Positions 8,988 through 16,768 of a DNA stretch of 43,039 nucleotides are shown here, in pieces. The notes under the pieces were generated by a model that was given only the letters and a program-made list of their open reading frames with translations, was not told the origin of the DNA and did no database searches. A program made the translations under genes and the position numbers. How positions within the stretch are numbered: position 1 is the first letter of the stretch; each line of letters opens with the position of its first letter. The stretch covers positions 1 through 43,039 of the forward strand of contig JAMOVK010000066.1 of NCBI GenBank assembly GCA_027067775.1, given 5' to 3'. The DNA comes from Deltaproteobacteria bacterium (lineage in GTDB: Bacteria > Desulfobacterota > Dissulfuribacteria > Dissulfuribacterales > QOAL01).

Positions 8988-11900
8988 TGGCAGGAAGCAA
9001 TCTTGAAAATGTACTTCGTTCTGGGACCTTTGCAGTCACAGGCGAGTTGGGGCCGCCTAAAAGTGGTGATATGGAAGTGGTTCGCAAAAAGGCACGCATT
9101 CTTAAGGGTCATGTAGATGCAGTAAATATTACAGATTGCCAGACGGCGATTGTCAGGATGTCAAGCCTTACTGCCGGACTTATAGCCCTGTCTGAAGGTG
9201 TGGAACCGGTTATGCAGATGACCTGTCGTGACCGTAACCGGATAGGCATGCAGGCAGACATTCTTGGTGCCTCTGCCCTTGGAATCAAGAATCTTCTTTG
9301 TCTGACTGGTGATCACCAGAAGTTTGGCAACCATCCCCAGTCAAAGGGTGTCTTTGATATGGATTCCATTCAGCTCCTTCAGATGGTCAAGGGGATGAGG
9401 GATGACAAAAAGTTCCAGTGTGGAGAAGATATAAAAAAGGCAGAGCCAAGACTGTTTCTTGGTTGTGCTGCAAACCCCTTTGCAGATCCTTTTGAGTTTC
9501 GTCCGGTGCGCTTGGCCAAAAAGGTGGAGGCAGGGGCCGATTTTGTTCAGACCCAAATTATCTACAATATTGAAAAGTTCAGGAAGTTCATGGAGATAGT
9601 TAGGGATCTGGGGCTTCATGAAAGATGTTTTATACTGGCAGGTGTTACGCCACCAAAGTCCCTTGGCATGGCTAGATACATGAAAAAATTCGTGCCTGGC
9701 CTTGATGTGACAGATGAAGTTATCCAGCGTCTGTCTGATGCTAAGGACCAGAAAGAGGAAGGGATTGATATCTGTGTTGATATAATAAATCAGGTTCGTG
9801 AAATCCCTGGGGTATCAGGTGTGCATGTAATGGCTATCGAGTGGGAAGAGGCCGTGCCGGAGATAGTGAAACGTGCCGGTCTTTCTGACAGGCCCGAGCC
9901 AACAGGCATAGAGCCTGTGCTTACCTCCACTGGTGCTATTGAGGAAGCTGTTGACAAGGCCCGCCAAGAGGCCAAAATCGAGCTTGAAGGTCAGCTTAAA
10001 AAGGCCAAGGCAGAGGCTCAGGCCACTAGAGATCTGCTGGCAAAGGAAAAAGAAAAGGTTGCCTCTGAGATATCAGGTCTCAAGAAGCAAATAGAGGAGG
10101 CAAAGAATATGGTGAGCCGCAAGGAGGCTGAAATCCGCAAACTTACCGAGGAGCTAAAAAAGGCCAAAGAGTCCATGGATGAATCGCAGGCGGTGAAGCC
10201 TACAGTCCAGGCCAAGGAGGCAGCGGTTGGTGTTTCTCCTTTACTAAGTGCCAGAGAACAACAGGTCCTTAATTCTCTAAATAAGGGTTTGGCTGCCTTA
10301 AAAGAGGTACTAGGGCTTGACGATGCTCAGTTTGAGGCAATGAGGCGTTTTCTTGAGGCTGAGTTCATGCTTCAGCTTGGTACCGCAGTAGTCCAGGCAG
10401 GGCCTTTGGAGACAGCAAAGGCAGAGTCTGAAGTGTCCAGGCCTGTGGTGGAAACACCCACTGTTGAGCCTGCCATGGAAGTTTCTGAAGACAAAAGGAC
10501 AGAACGTCCAAAGGAAGTGGTAAATCTGGTTGCAAAGGGCAATGTTGCCTTGCACAACAAGGATTATCCAAAGGCTGTAGAGGCCTTTAAAAAGGCCTTG
10601 GAGATAGCCTCTGATGACGAAAAGGCAAAAGAAGGCCTGGAACAGGCCAGGGAGGCCCTTGCCAAAGAGAAAGAGGCAGCAGACAAGGCAGTAAAGGTAA
10701 AGGAAGTGGAGGGGTTGCCACCCTGTCCCGAAGAGCTTGATCCTGAAGAGTGGAAACAGAAGTGGATTGTACGTTTTACTGCAAGGGGCAACGTGGCCCT
10801 TATGAAGGGTGATTATGAGGCAGCAAAAAGGGAATTTCAAAAGGCTCTAGAGCTTGATCCTGACTATGAAAAGGCCAAGGATGGACTTAGGCGGGCTGAG
10901 AACCAGGAGGATATTTTCGTACCTGACGTGGAACTAGGCCAAGAGGCGGTTGCTGCACCCAAGGCAGAAAAGGCTCCAGAGTCTCAAAAGCCGGAACCTG
11001 CAGCCGAAGTTAAACCGGAAGAAGAGACACCGCCCGAGGAAGAGGCAGTACCAGCCGAGGAAGAAAAGGAGGAAGTTGCAGAAAAGCCAGCTGCTCCACA
11101 ACCCAAGCCAAAGGTTGAGATCAGTGCACCAGCGGGAGAGGGTGTAAAAGACCTGTCCGTGGCGTCCTTGGCCAAGGACGAGCCTCCCCTTGAAGAAAGG
11201 GCCAAGGGCATACCAGAAGATGTTTACAAGGAACCGTGTACAGGTGTAATCCAAAGTGTCAGCATTGGGGATGGCGACAAGGCAATTACGGTTGGTGGTG
11301 AGACAGCCTTACCCTTTCATACATTTGAGGGTGACATTCCTAACATGCCAAGAACTGCCTATGAGGTGCTAGATGCTCCGCCTGAAGAGTGGCCAGAGTG
11401 CCTAGTGAGATACTATTCCGATGTTATAAACGATTCTGCAGCATGGGCGAAGAAGTGTGTCAGCGAGTTTGGTGCCGAGGCAATATGTCTGTCTCTTGAT
11501 TCCACCGATCCAAACGGACCAAACGTCTCATCAGCAGATGCTGCCCAGATTGCCAAGAAGGTTATTGAGGCGGTGGATGTGCCAATAATCCTTTGGGGAT
11601 GTGGAAACGCAGAGAAAGACACAGAGACCCTGCGCGAGATCACAAGTCTTATTGAGAATAGGAACGTATGTATAGGCCCTCTTACAGATGCCAACTATCG
11701 CACCCTTGGGGCAACAGCAATGGCCTTCCAGTATCCTGTAGTGGCATCCACTCCCATTGATGTAAATCTTGCCAAGCAGCTCAACATCTTGCTTGAGAAT
11801 CTTGGGGTGCATCTGGACCACATCCTTATGGATCCTTCTATTGGAGCTGTCGGTTACGGTTTGGAATATACGTATTCAGTCATGGAACGAATAAGGCTGG

Positions 11901-12145
11901 CAGCCCTGACCCAGCAGGATGAGAAACTTTCTCCGCCGATAGTTTGTAATCTTGGCCGTGAGGTATGGAAGGCCAAGGAGACAAGGCTTCCTACAGATGC
12001 AGAGTTAGGTGATCAGGAAAGAAGGGGTGTGCTAATGGAGGCCATAACAGCCTCTACCCTGCTTCTTGCCGGTGGAGAGCTAGCCATAATGAGACATCCA
12101 AAGGCAATCAATCTAACAAAGGTGTTGATTGATGGGATGCTTTAA
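8984..12145 (+). CDS. metF-acsD: Fusion: methylene-THF reductase (MetF) - coiled coil - TPR linker - corrinoid protein small subunit (AcsD/CdhD)
   Basis: One uninterrupted 1053-residue frame. Residues 1-300 are MetF, with TGELGPPKSGD, the QMTCRDRNR motif, LCLTGDH and FVQTQIIYN, reducing methylene-THF to methyl-THF. Residues about 315-400 are a Lys/Glu/Ala-rich predicted coiled coil. Two TPR-like repeats follow (GNVALHNKDYPKAVEAFKKAL near 514 and GNVALMKGDYEAAKREFQKAL near 603). Then comes a Pro/Glu-rich linker (about 650-735). Residues about 745-1053 are the corrinoid iron-sulfur protein small subunit: VGGETALPFHTFEGDIPN, LGVHLDHILMDPS, GYGLEYTYSVMERIRLAAL and MRHPKAINL. No separate acsD exists in the cluster, so this part must supply it. 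The start is GTG 8984 or ATG 8987, with AGGGAGG upstream. acsB and acsC follow. Confidence 0.9.
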   Translation: MMAGSNLENVLRSGTFAVTGELGPPKSGDMEVVRKKARILKGHVDAVNITDCQTAIVRMSSLTAGLIALSEGVEPVMQMTCRDRNRIGMQADILGASALGIKNLLCLTGDHQKFGNHPQSKGVFDMDSIQLLQMVKGMRDDKKFQCGEDIKKAEPRLFLGCAANPFADPFEFRPVRLAKKVEAGADFVQTQIIYNIEKFRKFMEIVRDLGLHERCFILAGVTPPKSLGMARYMKKFVPGLDVTDEVIQRLSDAKDQKEEGIDICVDIINQVREIPGVSGVHVMAIEWEEAVPEIVKRAGLSDRPEPTGIEPVLTSTGAIEEAVDKARQEAKIELEGQLKKAKAEAQATRDLLAKEKEKVASEISGLKKQIEEAKNMVSRKEAEIRKLTEELKKAKESMDESQAVKPTVQAKEAAVGVSPLLSAREQQVLNSLNKGLAALKEVLGLDDAQFEAMRRFLEAEFMLQLGTAVVQAGPLETAKAESEVSRPVVETPTVEPAMEVSEDKRTERPKEVVNLVAKGNVALHNKDYPKAVEAFKKALEIASDDEKAKEGLEQAREALAKEKEAADKAVKVKEVEGLPPCPEELDPEEWKQKWIVRFTARGNVALMKGDYEAAKREFQKALELDPDYEKAKDGLRRAENQEDIFVPDVELGQEAVAAPKAEKAPESQKPEPAAEVKPEEETPPEEEAVPAEEEKEEVAEKPAAPQPKPKVEISAPAGEGVKDLSVASLAKDEPPLEERAKGIPEDVYKEPCTGVIQSVSIGDGDKAITVGGETALPFHTFEGDIPNMPRTAYEVLDAPPEEWPECLVRYYSDVINDSAAWAKKCVSEFGAEAICLSLDSTDPNGPNVSSADAAQIAKKVIEAVDVPIILWGCGNAEKDTETLREITSLIENRNVCIGPLTDANYRTLGATAMAFQYPVVASTPIDVNLAKQLNILLENLGVHLDHILMDPSIGAVGYGLEYTYSVMERIRLAALTQQDEKLSPPIVCNLGREVWKAKETRLPTDAELGDQERRGVLMEAITASTLLLAGGELAIMRHPKAINLTKVLIDGML

Positions 12146-12202
12146 GGGTTTGCCAAAAGAAAAGATAGAAAATTTTGTCATATAACGTAGAGAGGGAAAA
12201 AC

Positions 12203-14410
12203 ATGTCCAAAATTATCTGTTCAGCAGCAATCAGAGGTGCCCACAAGATTGTGGATATGGCCGAAGAAAAGTATGAGGAGGCCCTCAAAAAATATGGGCC
12301 TGAGCAAGAGGTGGCCTTTCCAAATACGGCATATTACCTGCCCATCATATACAGCATGCTTGGTGCACCTATTAAACAGCTTGGGGATATGAAGGATATC
12401 TTTCAAGAGTGCAGAAAGCTTTTGCCTCCTCCAGTCAGTGATCATGTATGGTTGCCCTACCTGGCTCCGGCCCTGGATGCTGGCATGGCGACCTTTTTTG
12501 CTGAGGAAATGTTCGAGGCCATAAGATATGTTGACGATCCCCAGTTTTATACCAAGACAGAGGATCCACCTGCCAGTGGTAATTACTGGCTTGGAGCTGC
12601 TGACGACATTATATTCAGAAAAAGGGGCGTTGAGTTTGTTGATGGGACCGCCCCTGGTTTTGCAGCCATTCTTGGTTCTCCAGCTGATGCGCAAGAGGCT
12701 GAAAAGATTGCCACTGAGCTGCAGGAAAAGAATCTTTATGTCTTTTTCCATGATCAGACAGACGGGATCTATTTTCCAGACCAGCTTTTAAAGAGAAACA
12801 TACAAATTGGCTGGTCAACCAGACTGGTTCCCTTTGGCCCCACCTACACATCAGCCGTTTTTGCAATCGGTTTTGCCTGTCGCGTTGCCTTGGCCTTTGG
12901 CGGAATCCAGCCCGGAGACTACAAGGCCAACCTTCTCTATAACAAGGATCGTACATTTGCCTTTGTCATTGCCTTTGGACCGGTTTCTGATGAATGGTAT
13001 GCCAACGCCGCAGGTGCCATAAACTGGGGGTTCCCAACCATATCTGACTGGGATATTCCAGAGGTGCTTCCAAGTGGTATATGTACTTACGAACATGTTG
13101 TCAGCAGGGTTCCCCATGACGAGATAGTGCAGAAGGCCATAGAGGTCAGGGGGCTAAAGGTTACCGTTTCAAAGATAGACATCCCTGTTTCCTACGGCCC
13201 TGCCTTTGAAGGTGAACGTGTCAGAAAAGACGATCTCTATCTGGAGTGCGGTGGTGGACGCACCCTAGGCGTTGAGGTCCTTATTTCCAAGGAGATGGAT
13301 GAGGTCGAGGATGGCAAGATAATTGTGGAAGGCCCTGAGATGGACGAGGTTGAAGAGGGAGCAAAACTTCCACTTGCCATACTTGTGGAGGTTGCAGGGC
13401 GTCAGATGCAGCCGGACTTTGAGCCGATTCTCGAGCGCCAGTTTCATCATCTTATCAACTATGCCCAGGGGATAATGCACATTGGCCAGAGAAACATCAT
13501 GTGGCTTAGGGTCAGCAAGAGCGCCATAGAAAAAGGTTTCAAGTTCAAGCACATAGGAAAGATACTTCATGGAAAGCTTCACCAGGACTTTGGTGCAATT
13601 GTGGACAAGGTGCAGGTAAAGATCTATACGGAAGAGGAAAAGGTCAAGGAGGTCCTTGAGCTTGCCAAAAAGGTTTATGCTGCAAGGGATGAGCGTCTTG
13701 GTTCCATGACTGATGAGAGCGAGGAGGTCTTTTACTCCTGCACCCTTTGCCAGTCTTTTGCGCCAAGCCATGTCTGTGTTATCACGCCGGAGCGTGTGGG
13801 CATGTGTGGCGCATACAACTGGCTGGATGGCAAGGCATCCTATGAGATAAATCCCACAGGCCCAAATCAACCTATCGAAAAGGGCAAATGCATTGATGAG
13901 AATCTTGGCCAGTGGGAGGGAATCAACGAGTTTGTAAAACAGGCCTCCCGTGGCAAGGTGGAAAGGGTAAGCGCCTACTCACTCATGGTAGACCCAATGA
14001 CAGCCTGCGGGTGTTTTGAGTGTATTGCCACCATGTTGCCCATGTGTAACGGGATAATGATCGTTAACCGCGACTATATGGGCATGACTCCAAGTGGAAT
14101 GAAGTTTACCACCTTGGCAGGAATGGTAGGTGGCGGTCAGGTTACCCCAGGTTTTCTTGGCGTTTCCAAGCACTTTATCTGTTCAAGAAAATTCATGAAG
14201 GCAGAAGGCGGGCTGAAAAGGGTGGTCTGGATGCCAAAGATGCTCAAGGAAGAGCTTAAGGAACGACTCCAGGAAAGGGCTGAAGAAATAGGGGTTCCCA
14301 ACCTCCTTGATCTGATTGCAGATGAAGAGGTCGGGATTTCTGAGGATGAGGTTCTGAAGTTCTTGCAGGAAAAGGGTCATCCAGCACTTTCCATGGACAG
14401 CGTTGTTTAA
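12203..14410 (+). CDS. acsB: CO-methylating acetyl-CoA synthase (AcsB)
   Basis: A 735-residue bacterial-type acetyl-CoA synthase that condenses CO, the corrinoid-borne methyl group and CoA at the Ni-Ni-[4Fe-4S] A-cluster. The cluster ligands are visible: C513, C516, C525 and C535 (YSCTLCQSFAPSHVC... GMCGA), then C602 and C604 in ACGCFEC. The 67-residue gap between C535 and C602 equals that between C528 and C595 in the well-studied Moorella enzyme. The N-terminal CODH-contact domain (residues about 1-310) is present, so this is the full bacterial form and not the shorter archaeal CdhC. AGAGGG precedes the ATG. It lies between the AcsD fusion and acsC. Confidence 0.97.
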   Translation: MSKIICSAAIRGAHKIVDMAEEKYEEALKKYGPEQEVAFPNTAYYLPIIYSMLGAPIKQLGDMKDIFQECRKLLPPPVSDHVWLPYLAPALDAGMATFFAEEMFEAIRYVDDPQFYTKTEDPPASGNYWLGAADDIIFRKRGVEFVDGTAPGFAAILGSPADAQEAEKIATELQEKNLYVFFHDQTDGIYFPDQLLKRNIQIGWSTRLVPFGPTYTSAVFAIGFACRVALAFGGIQPGDYKANLLYNKDRTFAFVIAFGPVSDEWYANAAGAINWGFPTISDWDIPEVLPSGICTYEHVVSRVPHDEIVQKAIEVRGLKVTVSKIDIPVSYGPAFEGERVRKDDLYLECGGGRTLGVEVLISKEMDEVEDGKIIVEGPEMDEVEEGAKLPLAILVEVAGRQMQPDFEPILERQFHHLINYAQGIMHIGQRNIMWLRVSKSAIEKGFKFKHIGKILHGKLHQDFGAIVDKVQVKIYTEEEKVKEVLELAKKVYAARDERLGSMTDESEEVFYSCTLCQSFAPSHVCVITPERVGMCGAYNWLDGKASYEINPTGPNQPIEKGKCIDENLGQWEGINEFVKQASRGKVERVSAYSLMVDPMTACGCFECIATMLPMCNGIMIVNRDYMGMTPSGMKFTTLAGMVGGGQVTPGFLGVSKHFICSRKFMKAEGGLKRVVWMPKMLKEELKERLQERAEEIGVPNLLDLIADEEVGISEDEVLKFLQEKGHPALSMDSVV

Positions 14411-14425
14411 CGAGGAGATAAAATC

Positions 14426-15781
14426 ATGGGTCTGACAGGAATTGAAATCCTGAAGATGCTCCCCAAAAAGAATTGCGGGGAATGTGGTGTGCCTACTTGC
14501 CTGGCCTTTGCCATGAAGGTGGCAGCGGGTCAGGAGGATATAGGGGCATGTCCCTATGTTTCCGACGAGGTGAAGGAAAAGGTTGGAGAGGCCAGTGCTC
14601 CTCCTATCCGAACCATTGTGCTGGGAAGCGGGGACAACAAGTTTCAAGTTGGAGGCGAAACCTGCCTCTACAGACACGAGAAGAGGTTTGAACATCCTAC
14701 CGGCCTGGCCTTCCTGATAACCACCGGAATGGATGACAGCGAAGTTTCTGACCGTCTTGCCCGTTTTAACGGCCTTAGATACGACAGGGTGGGTGTTGAG
14801 TTAAAGGCCGATCTTGTGGCAGTTAAGGATGAATCGGGAGACGAAGGGGCATTCAGGTCCTTGGTGGAAAAGGTTCGTCAAGACTGTCCAGATGCGGCCA
14901 TTATCCTTATTAGTGATAATGCTGGTGTCCTTAAGGCAGGCGCAGAGGCCTGTGGCGAACACAAACCCCTTCTTTATGCTGCAACACCTGACAACGTTGA
15001 CGACATGGTGAGCCTGGCCAAGCAGGTAGAGTGTCCTCTTGCGGTGAAGGGTGGAACCATTGGCGAGACGGCAGAACTTTCTGAAAAGATTCAAGGAGAG
15101 GGGCTCAAGGACCTGGTTCTAGATACAGGTGCAAGAACTGTTAAGGCAGTCTTTGAGGATCAGGTGGTGTGCAGAAGGGCTGCCGTTAAGCACAAGTATA
15201 AGCCCCTTGGTTTTCCAACCATTACCTTTCCCTGCGAGATGACCGATGACAGCCTCACCGAGGCAATGATTACCTCGGTGCTCATTGCCAAGTATGCAGG
15301 AATCTGTGTCCTTTCGGATATCCAGGGTGACGTTCTTTTCCCACTTTTGCTTGAACGTCTCAACATCTTTACCGATCCCCAGAGGCCCATGGTCGTCCAG
15401 GAAGACATATATCCAATCAACGGACCTGATGAAAATTCTCCTGTACTGATTACCTGTAACTTCTCGCTGACCTACTTTATTGTTTCAGGGGAAATCGAAG
15501 GCTCTAAGGTGCCTTCGTGGCTGCTTATAAAGGATACAGAGGGCCTTTCAGTCCTGACTGCATGGGCAGCTGGCAAGTTTAGCGCGGATCTTATTGCCCA
15601 ATTTGTCAAAAAGTGTGGAATAGAAGAGAAAGTCAAACACAGAAGCCTAATTATTCCAGGCTACCTGGCCTCTATTAAAGGTGAACTGGAAGAAGAGTTA
15701 CCTGACTGGAAGATTCAGATTGGACCGAGGGAGGCAAGCCACCTTCCCTCCTATCTTAAGAGCTGGCAGCCTGAGGGCTGA
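14426..15781 (+). CDS. acsC: Corrinoid iron-sulfur protein large (gamma) subunit
   Basis: A 451-residue protein carrying the 4Fe-4S reactivation cluster and, with AcsD, the cobamide that takes the methyl group from methyl-THF to AcsB. The N-terminal cluster motif is complete: C17, C20, C25 and C42 (NCGECGVPTCLAFAM...GACP). The remainder is the TIM-barrel plus C-terminal cobamide domain usual for AcsC/CdhE, with GGETCLYRHEKRFEHPT near residue 75 and a C-terminal LIIPGYLASIKGELEEELP segment. GAGGAGATAA precedes the ATG. The length is typical. Its partner small subunit is found only as the C-terminal domain of the preceding MetF fusion. Confidence 0.96.
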   Translation: MGLTGIEILKMLPKKNCGECGVPTCLAFAMKVAAGQEDIGACPYVSDEVKEKVGEASAPPIRTIVLGSGDNKFQVGGETCLYRHEKRFEHPTGLAFLITTGMDDSEVSDRLARFNGLRYDRVGVELKADLVAVKDESGDEGAFRSLVEKVRQDCPDAAIILISDNAGVLKAGAEACGEHKPLLYAATPDNVDDMVSLAKQVECPLAVKGGTIGETAELSEKIQGEGLKDLVLDTGARTVKAVFEDQVVCRRAAVKHKYKPLGFPTITFPCEMTDDSLTEAMITSVLIAKYAGICVLSDIQGDVLFPLLLERLNIFTDPQRPMVVQEDIYPINGPDENSPVLITCNFSLTYFIVSGEIEGSKVPSWLLIKDTEGLSVLTAWAAGKFSADLIAQFVKKCGIEEKVKHRSLIIPGYLASIKGELEEELPDWKIQIGPREASHLPSYLKSWQPEG

Positions 15782-15807
15782 TAAATTATCAAGGGTGAGG
15801 AAGAGAT

Positions 15808-16698
15808 ATGTACGTTCAATGTATAGCTGAAAGCATCAATATAATGGGAAAGCGTACAGGAGGGGCCATGCGGGCCAGGGATCCAAGGCCTATCGTAGAG
15901 ATGGCCCATGAAGAGGTGGCCTTTGGAGGAGACTATCTTGATCTCAACATCGGTCCTGCCAGGAAGGACGGCACCGAGCTTATGCCCTGGATTGTGAGAG
16001 TCGTTGAGGAGGTAACGGATTGCCCCCTTTCCCTTGATACTACCAATGCAGATGCCTTGATTGCCGGTATGCGTGCTGCAAAAAATCCAAAGCAACACAT
16101 AATGAACTCCATATCCCTGCAGCCAGAGAGGATGAAAAAGCTGATTCCTGTTGCAGCCGAAACAGGTTGCTACGTGGTGGGACTGCTTTGGGGAGTAGAT
16201 GGCATGCCAAGGGATTCCAACGAGAGGGCGGCAATGACCGTGGACCTCACAATGGCCATGAATGAGGCTGGCATTCCTAATGAAAAGATACTCATAGACC
16301 CGATTGCAACACCAATTACACTGGGATCCGAGCAGGTTATGAGCGGTCTGGAGTTTATGTCCATGCTTCCTGATATTGCTCCAGGGGTCAAGAGCACGGT
16401 GGGCTTGTCCAACGTGTCAAATGGTGTAGAGGCACACCTTCGCCCCTACCTCAACAGGGCATATCTTGCCATGCTCATGAAAGTGGGTATCTGGTCTGCC
16501 ATTGTTGATGCCTATGACCAGGAACTTATGGAACTGGCCCATGGAGAGCGGCCAGAGCTGGTGAAACTGGTTCATGACATAATGGATGGGAACGAACCTG
16601 ATCCGTCAACCTTGTCAGACAAGGAAACGGAATATTACAAAACCACCAGGGTGCTTATGGGCAAGACCATCTTTTCAGAGTCCTGGCTGGAACTTTAA
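15808..16698 (+). CDS. acsE: Methyl-THF:corrinoid iron-sulfur protein methyltransferase (AcsE)
   Basis: A 296-residue pterin-binding TIM-barrel enzyme that moves the methyl group of methyl-THF to Co(I) of AcsC/AcsD. Recognisable segments are ESINIMGKRTGGAM, DYLDLNIGPAR with the conserved Asp, CPLSLDTTNADALIAG, MNSISLQPERM, ILIDPIATPI and STVGLSNVSNG. It is about 30 residues longer than the roughly 262-residue Moorella protein, the excess lying in a C-terminal tail (after about residue 260). GAGGAAGAG lies before the ATG. It ends the ACS gene run; a hairpin with a short T run follows. Confidence 0.95.
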   Translation: MYVQCIAESINIMGKRTGGAMRARDPRPIVEMAHEEVAFGGDYLDLNIGPARKDGTELMPWIVRVVEEVTDCPLSLDTTNADALIAGMRAAKNPKQHIMNSISLQPERMKKLIPVAAETGCYVVGLLWGVDGMPRDSNERAAMTVDLTMAMNEAGIPNEKILIDPIATPITLGSEQVMSGLEFMSMLPDIAPGVKSTVGLSNVSNGVEAHLRPYLNRAYLAMLMKVGIWSAIVDAYDQELMELAHGERPELVKLVHDIMDGNEPDPSTLSDKETEYYKTTRVLMGKTIFSESWLEL

Positions 16699-16725
16699 AA
16701 TTTAGTATTCAAACGGTATTATAAG

Positions 16726-16751
16726 ATGGTGGGTTCATTCCCACCATTTTT
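16726..16751 (+). terminator. Terminator or attenuator between acsE and formate dehydrogenase
   Basis: A perfect 8-bp stem ATGGTGGG / CCCACCAT with a 6-nt loop is followed by TTTTT. It ends 17 nt before the fdhA start and could partly uncouple formate dehydrogenase from the ACS genes. Confidence 0.75.
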
Positions 16752-16768
16752 GTATAGAAAGGTGGCAA

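Noticed and set aside
10310-10840. A Cys/Leu/Phe-rich minus-strand ORF within metF-acsD
   Set aside because: The odd composition is the mirror of the Lys/Glu/Ala-rich TPR linker on the plus strand; no ribosome site or homology is apparent.
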